From Balanoglossus misakiensis (lineage: Eukaryota > Hemichordata), in NCBI GenBank assembly GCA_040954595.2, contig CM082583.2:1302001-1366000 (forward strand): a stretch of 64,000 nucleotides of DNA, given 5' to 3'. The notes below the pieces were generated by a model. It was given only the letters and a program-made list of their open reading frames with translations, was not told the origin of the DNA and made no database searches. The position numbers were made by a program, and so were the translations under genes. Below are positions 41,101-51,145 of this stretch, piece after piece; position 1 is the first letter of the stretch; the number at the start of each line of letters is the position of its first letter.

Positions 41101-44100
41101 TAATGTAGGGGGGGGGGGGGGGAAACAGAACGGTTCAATACTACATTTATTTGATATCAGCTAATTTTGGACAATCATCTAAAATCTAAATCATTTTTTT
41201 CATATTTGGATATCTGATGATGTATGAAATTTCCATTATATGTTAAAATGGTGCTGATTATAAAAAATGCACTCTGAATGAGCTGATTTAATACAAAATT
41301 GCGTTTTATTCTTTTTTGCACCAAAAAGGTCATTTTTAGGCAAAACATTCTTTATTTTTTTAATTCGGTGACCTGATCATATATAAACAATTGCTTGTAT
41401 GTTAAAAGTTTTTATGACTTTTAAAAGCAGTGACACTGGCGGCATTCAACACGAAAATAACAATTTTAGCCACAATTTGGTCAAAATGGTAAATTTTTGA
41501 AAATTACAAAAAAACCTGTTTTCTACATTTTCGGAAATCTGATGGAGTATAGAATGCTCTTCGTATGTATATATCGATACAAATTCCACAAAAGACCGTC
41601 TAATTTCGCTCACTGCAGACAAAATTGCGTTTTACCAAATTTTCCTTGAAAATGTCATTTTTAGAAAAACAAATAAAAAAACCTTTGTTCTTCGAATTTG
41701 GTGCCCTGATCATATATGACATGTTGATTGTATGTTAAAACTTTCGACCACTCCAAAAATGCAGAGATATTGACGGAATTCAAGAAAAAATAGCCATTTT
41801 GGCCATATTTTGACAAAAATGGTAATTTTTTAAAAAATCATAAAAAATTAACTCTTTTCTTCATTTTCGGAAATATTATGGAGCATGAAGTGTCGTTCTC
41901 TTGTAAAAAGTGCTGCAAATTCCAGAAAAGGCGGTATAATTTAAATCACCCAAGACAAAATTACCATTTTCGACTTTTTTTTCGAAAAATTGTCTTTTTT
42001 ACAAAATAAATAAGAATAAATTCTTTTCTTAGTTTCAAACGGGTAGAGATACTTTCCACACAGGTTTTCTAACATTGAATTCCAGTTCATCAACTCAGAT
42101 TTCCTACAGCATAAGTCGGCTAAAACCCTGATACTCTAGAGCAGAAACAGTTGCACACTGGTAACGTTGAACAAGTCGATTTTTCTACGGCCTGGCTCGG
42201 CTAAATCTCCGTCACAATATGACAGACACTAGCGTACGTAAGCAACGGTGATCAAGTCAGATTTTCTACGGCATGGCTTGGATAAAGCCCCGGCACTCTA
42301 GAGCAGAAACAGGCTAACATTGACCACGTTGATCAAGGCAGATTTCCTACGGCGTGACTCGGCTGGTGCACCGGCTCTATATGACACAGACTGGCGTAAG
42401 TTATCAACGGTGATTACGTCGGATTTCCTACGGCCTGGTTTAGCTGAAGCCCCGGCACTTTCGAGCGGAAACACGCGTACATTGACCACGATGATCAAGT
42501 CAGATCTCCTACGGCCTGGCTCGACTAAAACCCCGGCACACCATGACAGACACTAGCGTTCGTTAGCAACGGTGATCAAGTCGGATTTCCTTCGGCCTGG
42601 CTCTGCAAAAGACCCGACACTCTAGTACAAAGACGTTGGCTAAGACGGGCAAACCGAAGAGGGAAAGTCACAGCCGTTCAACACTTGACATTTGTTCGGG
42701 TAGGACTGCATTATTACCTGTCAATTTATAGAGAAAGCCCGAATTTAACCAGGGCGTTTCAAACACCGACGTTAGTTGGGGGCACGGCCTGCAGTACTGC
42801 CGGGTAAGCTGACATCGGCGTACCGCATATAGTGTAGGGGGGGGGGGGGGAACAGAACGGTTCAATACTACATTTATTTGATATCAGCTAATTTTGGACA
42901 ATCATCTAAAATCTAAATCATTTTTTTCATATTTGGATATCTGATGATGTATGAAATTTCCATTATATGTAAAAATGGTGCTGATTATAAAAAATGCACT
43001 CTGAATGAGCTGATTTAATACAAAACTGCGTTTTATTCGTTTTTGCACCAAAAAGGTCATTTTTAGGCAAAACATTCTTTATTTTTTTAATTCGGTGACC
43101 TGATCATATATAAACAATTGCTTGTATGTTAAAAGTTTTTATGACTTTTAAAAGCAGTGACACTGGCGGCATTCAACACGAAAATAACAATTTTAGCCAC
43201 AATTTGGTCAAAATGGTAAATTTTTGAAAATTACAAAAAAACCTGTTTTCTACATTTTCGGAAATCTGATGGAGTATAGAATGCTCTTCGTATGTATATA
43301 TCGATACAAATTCCACAAAAGACCGTCTAATTTCGCTCACTGCAGACAAAATTGCGTTTTACCAAATTTTCCTTGAAAATGTCATTTTTAGAAAAACAAA
43401 TAAAAAAACCTTTGTTCTTCGAATTTGGTGCCCTGATCATATATGACATGTTGATTGTATGTTAAAACTTTCGACCACTCCAAAAATGCAGAGATATTGA
43501 CGGAATTCAAGAAAAAATAGCCATTTTTGGCCATATTTTGACAAAAATGGTAAATTTTTAAAAAATCATAAAAAATTAACTCTTTTCTTCATTTTCGGAA
43601 ATATTATGGAGCATGAAGTGTCGTTCTCTTGTAAAAAGTGCTGCAAATTCCAGAAAAGGCGGTATAATTTGAATCACCCAAGACAAAATTACCATTTTCG
43701 ACTTTTTTTCGAAAAATTGTCTTTTTTACAAAATAACTAAGAATAAATTCTTTTCTTAGTTTCAAACGGGTAGAGATACTTTCCACACGGGTTTTCTAAC
43801 ATTGAATTCCCGTTCATCAACTCAGATTTCCTACAGCATAAGTCGGCTAAAACCCTGACATTCTAGAGCAGAAACAGTTGCACACTGGTAACGTTGAACA
43901 AGTCGATTTTTCTACGGCCTGGCTCGGCTAAATCTCCGTCACAATATGACAGACACTAGCGTACGTTAGCAACGGTGATCAAGTCAGATTTTCTACGGCA
44001 TGGCTTGGATAAAGCCCCGGCACTCTAGAGCAGAAACACGCGTACAGAGACCACGTTGATCAAGTCTGATCTCCTACGGCTTGGCTCGACTAAAACCCCG

Positions 44101-45538
44101 GCACACTATGACAGACACTAGCGTTCGTTAGCAACGTTGATCAAGTGAGATTTCCTACGGCATGGCTTGGCTAAAGCCCTGGCACTCTAGAGCAGAAACA
44201 CGCGTACAGAGACCACGTTGATCTACTCACATTTTCTTCGGCCTGGCACGGCTGATGCCCCGGCACTATATATAGGACACAGACTGGCGTAAGTTAACAA
44301 CGGTAATCACGTCGGGTTTCCTACGGCCTGGCTCAGCTGAAGCCCCGGCACTCTAGAGCAGAAACAGGCGTACATTGACCACGTTGATCAAGCCAGATTT
44401 CCTACGGCGTGACTCCGCTGGTGCACCGGCTCTATATGACACAGACTGGCGTAAGTTATCAACGGTGATTACGTCGGATTTCCTACGGCCTGGTTTAGCT
44501 GAAGCCCCGGCACTTTCGAGCGGAAACACGCGTACATTGACCACGATGATCAAGTCAGATCTCCTACGGCCTGGCTCGACTAAAACCCCGGCACACCATG
44601 ACAGACACTAGCGTTCGTTAGCAACTGTGATCAAGTCGGATTTCCTTCGGCCTGGCTCTGCAAAAGACCCGACACTCTAGTACAAAGACGTTGGCTAAGA
44701 CGGGCAAACCGAAGAGGGAATGTCACAGCCGTAAAACACTTGACATTTGTTCGGGTAGGACTGCATTATTGCCTGTCAATTTATAGAGAAAGCCCGAATT
44801 TAACCAGGGCGTTTCAAACACCGACGTTAGTTGGGGGCACGGCCTGCAGTACTGCCGGGTAAGCTGAAATCGGCGTACCGCATATAATGTAAGGGAGGGG
44901 GGGGGGGAAACGGAACAGTTCATTACTACATTTATTAGATATCAGCTAATTTTGGACAATCATCTAAAATCTAAATCATTTTTTCATATTTGGATATCTG
45001 ATGATGTAGGAAATTTCCATTATATGTAAAATTGGTGCTGATTATAAAAAATGCACTCTGAATGAGCTGATTTAATACAAAATTGCGTTTTATTCGTTTT
45101 TACACCAAAAAGGTCATTTTTAGGCAAAACATTCTTTATTTTTTTTAATTCGGTGACCTGATCATATATAAAGAATTGCTTGTATGTTAAAAGTTTTTAT
45201 GACTTTTAAAAGCAGTGACACTGGCGGCATTCAACACGAAAATAACAATTAGGTCGAAATGGTAAATTTTTGAAAATTACAAAAAATACCTGTTTTCTAC
45301 ATTTTCGGAAATCTGATGGAGATAGAATGCTCTTCGTATGTATATATCGATACAAATTCCACAAAAGACCGTCTAATTTGGCTCACTGCAGACAAAATTG
45401 CGTTTTACCAAATTTTCCTTGAAAATGTCATTTTTAGAAAAAAAACTAGAAAAACCTTTGTTCTTCGAATTTGGTGCCCTGATCATATATGACATGTTGA
45501 TTGTATGTTAAAACTTTCGACCACTCCAAAAATGCAGA
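32111..45538 (+). repeat. Satellite array block 3
   Basis: Landmarks at 33387, 35442, 37503, 39378, 41103, 42832 and 44887 (spacings 2055, 2061, 1875, 1725, 1729 and 2055). The unit joining blocks 2 and 3 is about 1645 bp after subtracting BEL-B, about five 81-bp sub-repeats short; the loss shows as an abrupt junction near 33125-33135 ('gatctactcggatttcc'). The block ends at aga (45536-45538), the TSD of the next insertion. No gene is seen. Confidence 0.94.
40430..43900 (+). repeat. Tandem pair of short (about 1.73-kb) satellite units
   Basis: Two successive units of 1725 and 1729 bp share the private junction 'agagcagaaacaggctaac' (40577 and 42306) and the variants 'gatcaaggcagatttcc' and 'actttcgagcgg'. 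Each lacks about four 81-bp sub-repeats relative to the 2,055-bp class. The shared junction shows that one deletion occurred and the shortened unit was then duplicated. Confidence 0.85.
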
Positions 45539-45907
45539 TAGTCCGTGGGCTGGAGGGGTCCACCGAGCACCCCCCCCCCCCCCCCCATAAACCTACCACT
45601 TGGGTATTTTTTTGTTCTTTAGACCGTGCTGAACAAGAAAAAAAGATGTTAACATTGAATATTTTGGGTTGCACTACCCCTCCGGGGTGGTTTTTGAATG
45701 GTATGTGCCGCTCAAAATGGCGAAAAATGGGTTGGGGTAGGGGGTACTATATTTTCTCCTAAAAAATAAAACTACCATGAAATTACATAAACCTTATATT
45801 TTTAGAAAGCTTAGATACTGCTCTTTACGGGAAGCACAAACTTTATTAAACAATATTTATGAATATTTAATTAGATGATTTTTAAATTAATTTTTTGGGC
45901 AATTTTG
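45539..45907 (+). repeat. Left terminal inverted repeat
   Basis: Pairs with 49392-49747 on the opposite strand, from TAGTCCGTGGGCTG through a poly-C run, 'cataaacctaccacttggg', 'gttgcactacccctccgg' and 'ggggtagggggtactatat' to 'ttaaattaattttttgggc'. Mismatches and small indels are scattered along it. Confidence 0.88.
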
Positions 45908-46740
45908 AAAGTTTTCACTCAAAAGACAATGTTACAATTGTGATTTTCTTTTTGTGAAGCAAATTTTTGACAACTTTTTAGGTTTGGATTTTTTAATTTT
46001 ATATATTAAACAAGAAAACAAATGTTAACATTAGTTATTTAACAATACAATACTTCTTTAGAGACAACTTTGATATGCATGTATCCTATGGGATTACGCA
46101 TGGTCTTGGGGTAGGGGGTACTATATCCTCTCCTAAAAAAATAAAACTAGCAAAAAATTACATAAACCTTATATTTTTAGAAAGCTTAGACACTGCTCTT
46201 TACGGGAAGCACAAACTTAAGTATAAAAAAATTATGAATAATTAATTATAAGATTTTTAAATTAATTTTTTCGGCAATTTTGAAAATATTCACCCTAAAG
46301 ACAACGCAACAATTGTGATTTTCTTTTTGTGAAGCAAATTTTTGACGTCTTTTGGGGGTTTGGATTATTGACTTCTATTTATTAAACAAGAAAACAAATG
46401 TTAACATTAGTTATATAACAATACAATACTTCTTTAGAGACAACTTTGAAATGCATGTATCCTATGGGATTACGCATGGTCTTGGGGTAGGGGGTACTAT
46501 ATCCTCTCCTACAACAATAAAGTTAGCTTCAATGTACATAAACCTTATATTTTTAGAAAGCTTAGACACTGCTCTTTACGGGAAAAGAAAATAGGAGTGA
46601 AATTAATTTTTGAATATTTAATTATATGATTTTTAAATTATTTTCTTCGGCAATTTTGAAAATATTCACCCCAAAGACAAAGCAACTATTGTGATTTTTC
46701 TTTTTGTGAAGCAAATTTTTGACAACTTTTTAGGTTTGGA
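45733..46740 (+). repeat. Tandem repeat of about 375 bp inside the TIR element
   Basis: 'ggggtagggggtactatat' occurs at about 45733, 46108 and 46484, and 'gctctttacggg' recurs with the same spacing. About 2.7 copies are present, and the first overlaps the inner part of the left TIR. The repeat is therefore a one-sided expansion of the subterminal region; no comparable array exists next to the right TIR. Confidence 0.85.
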
Positions 46741-49345
46741 TTATTTTTTTTATTGTCATAAACTAGACAAAACATCTCTACATCTCAAAAGAAAACAAAA
46801 TGTTCAAGTACAGAATTTTTTGAAAATATTCCAGTACCTGTAGTGTGTGTGATTCTCCATTGCCTTTGCTTGGTAAGTATCAATTTTTTGTATATTATTG
46901 AGGTAAGATAAAAATGTGCGAAGGTTTGGCAATACTGGCTTAAATTTATATTTAAAGATAAAATTCTTTGAAAGTAATATAAAGTAATTCAGGGCTAACC
47001 ACTCACCGTTTGTGTGGTTACTTTGAAAATTCTATTTTATACCCACCAAAACATCAAAAGGGGACAGCTCAATGGCAATATTACACTTTGTCTGTAATTG
47101 CAACTCTACATCCTTCCAGAAAGACAAAATACAGTCGCATTCGAAAAATAAATGTATAAGGATTTCCTCATAATTTTCACAGAAGGTGCATTTCACAGAA
47201 TCGCATTTTCCCCCTTATCTTTAAAAATGTATTTGTAGTACAGATTCTACTAGCAGTTCTGAATTGAAAATTACGCAAAGTAGAATCCTTTGTTACAATA
47301 AATGGTAAAGCATAGTGTAATTGCGAATCAAAATTCCCGAAGAGGTCTTTCCATTTTTGCGTACATCTCATCGGTTTAAGATTATTCTTCAAAAATAACT
47401 TATTATAAGTAAAATAGAGTAGGTTTTTTTCAGGATCTATTTGTGTAAAACATGTTTGGGTGGTCATTATTTACAGAGCCTTGTTGCTGAATCTTTCTGA
47501 ACCGTGATCTTGGAATAGCGTTGATTAAACCCATATGAAGTTTGGTGAAAAATTATGTCTGTTACTAAAATCTTGGAGAGATAAAATGGAACCGGAAAAA
47601 TCTAATAAATCCGAAATATACATTACAACATTATCATACCAGTTTTTATAAAATATGGTAGCGTTGTTAACTTTCAGCTCTGGTTGAACCATATACACTT
47701 TTTTATGTTATTAATAGGGTCGGGGGGGGGGGGAGTTTTTGACCAACATAGTAGTACTGAGTACCAGAAGCTATGACGTGAAAATCTGTTTCTGGCAAAC
47801 TCCACGACCTGAGCGGGGGTGAAGTGGGTAAGATAGCAGGGGATATACCCACAGTTTAAACATTTCTATCCACTGAGAATATTGATTGGACATTAATCTG
47901 TTAATCCACGAAGCATGCACTGCTTGAACGAATGAGGGAAGATGGGTCATTCGCAAACCCCACTCATCACAATTACAACATAATCTTAATCTATTGACTT
48001 TATCGGGTTTTGAATTCCGATAAAACTCTAATAAGTGTACATATTTGATTATCTGACATGGGAGGTAAGGATGAGAAAATATGAATAAACTTTGACAAAG
48101 CAAGTGTTTTAGCTATTGTAATCTTGCCAAATAAGGTCACAGGTCGCCATGACCACTTAGTAAGCAGTGTGGACACTTCCCTTACTTTTGGTGTAAAATT
48201 TAACATATCGAGCCCAACAAGATCAACGTTTAGGTTAATACCAAGAACTGTTAACAGTTCATCAACCCATAATAAGTTCTTGTTTGGCAACAAAATATCA
48301 TGTGAATGGCATTTAGCGCCAAACCAAACCAATTTAGTTTTTTGGTAGTTAATTCGCAAACCCGACAGAAAAGTAAAGAAACCCAAGGTAGCAAACAGAT
48401 TTGTCAGAGAACTTTCAGAACCATCTAAATATACAAAAATATCATCTGCGTATTGCCCCAATAATTTTTTTTTATCTCTAAGTGTAATTCCTTCTATATT
48501 ACTATGAGCTCTGATTTCATGCGCAAGTTTTTCAACACAGGTGATAAACAGGTACGGTGATAGAGGATCACCTTGTCTAACACCTCTCTCGAGGGGAAAA
48601 ATCAGGAAAGTTTCCGTTATTTATAACACAACTAGTGGTGTTTTTATAAAACACTTTGACCCATTTTCTGAAAGAGGGATAAAAATTAAACTTTCTCAAT
48701 GCTTTATCGATAAATTCCCAAGAAAGCGTGTCAAACGCCATTTCAAAGTCTAGAAGTACAAGAAAACCTTGTCTATCTTTGAAGTTAACAATACATCATC
48801 AATCAAACGTGTATTTTCACCAATATACCTTCCTTTCCTCAAAAAAAACTTTCTAGTCAGGGTGAATAATTTTTGGCAAGAACCGTTTCATACGGTTTGC
48901 TATAACACCAGATGCAATCTTATCATCCGTGTTTAGCAATGTAATACGGCGCCAATTTTTCATGTGAAATATATTCTTGTTGGGTTTCGGGATACAAGTA
49001 ACAATTCCCCGCTTTTGAGAAATAGACATTTCGCCTGAGGAGTAGGCGGAATTAATTGCACGGGCTATATAAACACCAATGTCGGGCCAAAAAAATTTCG
49101 GCAGAAAAACCGTCTGTTCCTGGTGACTTATTATTTGCTATTGACTTCAACACTACTCCACATTCATGCTTAGACAGGGCCCCTTCCAAAGAATCCCGTT
49201 CCTCAGTACTAAAAGTAGGCAAAGTATTTCCATGCTGCATAAAATTATCTAACTGATCAATATTGCAAGCAACGTTTTTGGTAGCCGCATATAGATTCCG
49301 GTAAAACTTAGATTGTTCACGAAGGATGTCTTCGTCCTCAGTTAT
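46741..49345 (-). mobile_element. Degenerate L1/Tx1-like LINE nested in the TIR element
   Basis: On the minus strand, RT-type motifs run from about 49345 to a C-terminal Cys/His motif near 47110-47200. A short 3' UTR then ends in 'caataaaaaaaataa' (46741-46757, T-rich on the + strand), a poly-A-like tail. The 5' endonuclease part is missing. Coding is interrupted by many frameshifts and stops, making it the most decayed coding element in the window. Confidence 0.8.
47037..49345 (-). pseudogene. L1/Tx1-like reverse transcriptase remnant
   Basis: In minus-strand order: 'NNKSPGTDGF' (about 49110, RT entry motif); 'MSISQKRGIVTCIPKPNKN' and 'NWRRITLLNTDDKIASGVIA' (about 48910-49035); then 'GVRQGDPLSPYLF' (about 48560, motif B in L1-clade form) and 'GQYADDIFVYLDGS' (48420-48460, motif C with both Asp). 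'GLRINYQKTKLVWFG' follows, and a C-terminal 'CTFCENYEEILIHLFFEC' (C-x2-C-x8-H-x4-C) typical of L1/Tx1 elements. Readable open stretches are 49240-49052, 48461-48000, 48103-47771 and 47467-47177, in several frames. It does not encode a working protein. Confidence 0.8.
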
Positions 49346-49391
49346 TGTGGAGCCAACACTCAGGCACAGCTAACCGATGGTTTTATTGGTG

Positions 49392-49747
49392 CAAAATTGC
49401 CGAAAAAATTAATTTAAAAATAATCTAATTAAATATTCATAAATATTGTTTAATAAAGTTTGTGCTTCCCGTAAAGACCAGTATCTAAGCTTTCTAAAAA
49501 TATGAGGTTTATATAATTTCATGGTAGTTTTATTTTTTTAGGAGAGAATATAGTACCCCCTACCCCAACCCATTTTTCGCGGCACATACCATTCAAAAAC
49601 CACTCCGGAGGGGTAGTGCAACCCAAAATATTCAATGTTAACATGTTTTTTCTTGTTCAGCACGTTCTAAAAAACAAAAAAATACCCAAGTGGTAGGTTT
49701 ATGGGGGGGGGGGGGGTGCCTGGTGGACCCCTTCAGCCCACGGACTA
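49392..49747 (-). repeat. Right terminal inverted repeat
   Basis: Inverted partner of 45539-45907. It contains the mirrored poly-G run ('tttatggggggg') and ends CAGCCCACGGACTA against the TSD aga. Confidence 0.88.
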
Positions 49748-50002
49748 AGAGATATTGACGGAATTCAAGAAAAAATAGCCATTTTGGCCATATTTTGACA
49801 AAAATGGTAAATTTTTAAAAAATCATAAAAAATTAACTCTTTTTTTCATTTTCGGAAATATTATGGAGCATGAAGTGTCGTTCTCTTGTAAAAAGTGCTG
49901 CAAATTCCAGAAAAGGCGGTATAATTTGAATCACCCAAGACAAAATTACCATTTTCGACTTTTTTTTCGTAAAATTGTCTTTTTTACAAAATAAATAAGA
50001 AT
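49748..50002 (+). repeat. Satellite fragment between two insertions
   Basis: Continuation of the AT-rich half from 'agagatattgacgg' to 'aataagaat', in register with other units. It ends at aat (50000-50002), the TSD of the next element. Confidence 0.93.
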
Positions 50003-51145
50003 TAAAGCTGCAAGCAGCGTTGGCGGGGCACAAGCGGTTCCCATGGTAACCAGCAAATGCCAAGGCTGTATCTGCTGTGGATACCAAGATATGGGAAAGT
50101 TGGTCAAAGGTCACCTGAGGTCACCCCAAATTTGGGCAAAAAAATCGGAACCCATACTAGTCTAGGTCCAACAAAAACCAGACCCCTAGCTTTATTGGTT
50201 CGCCTAGAATTAGGTATGCGCATAATTAATGAGGTCTAGTGTAAGGCATAAAATTTTGACCCCAGAGTGGGCCATGTCCAACTAAAACCAGACCTCTAGC
50301 CCTATTGGTTAGCCTGGAATTATATATGCAGAAAAATGATGTTTCAGAAATAGGTCAAGGGTCATTGTCAAAATTACCAAAATATTTGTGTCATGTCCTG
50401 GCACCATGTCCACAAAATTCATGACTGTGGTGCTTTGACAAGAGGAGGTATGGGGAATATGCATATATAATTTGTTGTTTTAAAACCGGGTCAAAGGTCA
50501 TGTGAAAATTGCCCCGAAAAATTGTGACAACTTCCGGTCATATGATGACTCATATCCGAAAAAAGAATTTCCATGCTGCCAACATTTTGGCTACAAAACG
50601 GAATTTTCATTTTTCAATGGTTTTCCGAAAATCCAACATGGCCGCCATAATGATCGACCAATCACAGTGCGCTTCGCAAACTTGATAGACATAGGTTAGG
50701 TGACCACATACCCCGAATCCCGTGACTCGGCAATCGCTGGTTTTGGAGAAGAAGATTTTTAAAGTTTTAAGTAGTGATTCAGAAAAACAATTGTAGCAAA
50801 AAAACTTTGTGTGACGTCATGATATCAATGGGCTAAAATGATGGACAGAAGGTAGGCTACCTGCACACCAAATTTGAACTCGATCAGCCCAGTGGTTTTT
50901 GAGAACGACTCGTTTAACGATTTTCAGGAAATCCAATATGGCCGCCAGGTCACGTGACTAATTAAATATTCACGAGCCACTGCACGTCTACCCATTGGCC
51001 CCTACCACCCTACCAAGTTTCAGCCCCCTAGGTGCTGCGGTTTTCCAGATGTACAATGACATATTTCTCGGAAGAAGAATAATAATAAAGAAGAAATATT
51101 CCAACAATACCAATAGGGGCACAAGCCCGATAGGCTTGTGCCCCT
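50003..51145. mobile_element. 1.14-kb non-coding element with terminal hairpin
   Basis: Inserted in the satellite with 3-bp aat on both sides (50000-50002 and 51146-51148). It starts 'taaagctgcaagcagcgttg' and ends in a GC-rich hairpin, 'ggggcacaagcc'-'cgata'-'ggcttgtgcccc' (about 51115-51144). The word ggggcacaagc also occurs near the left end (50027-50037) in the same orientation as the left hairpin arm. An A/G-rich simple stretch ('gaagaagaataataataaag') precedes the hairpin. From memory, elements starting 'aagctgcaagcagcg' are widespread in aquatic animals, but I cannot name the superfamily. No coding sequence is supported. Confidence 0.75.
51115..51144. other. Perfect 12-bp-arm hairpin at the right end of the 1.14-kb element
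   Basis: Arms ggggcacaagcc / ggcttgtgcccc around a 5-base loop, one base before the element end. It could be a transposition end signal; it is also the strongest hairpin of its size noticed in the window. Confidence 0.8.

Larger units (their letters stand above)
45539..49747. mobile_element. Long-TIR non-autonomous DNA element (with nested LINE)
   Basis: Ends are perfectly inverted (TAGTCCGTGGGCTG ... CAGCCCACGGACTA). The inverted similarity runs about 360 bp inward on each side (45539-45907 and 49392-49747) and includes mirrored poly-C/poly-G tracts. It is flanked by 3-bp aga (45536-45538 and 49748-49750): the satellite word 'atgcagagatattg' is split with aga duplicated. Apart from a nested LINE there is no coding sequence, so it depended on a transposase supplied elsewhere. 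A 3-bp TSD fits CACTA or PIF/Harbinger-type elements, but the terminal sequence does not settle the superfamily. Confidence 0.85.

Noticed and set aside
45536-45540. TA target-site duplication for the long-TIR element.
   Set aside because: The satellite consensus at this site, 'atgcagagatattg', has no TA there. Duplication of aga restores the consensus exactly.
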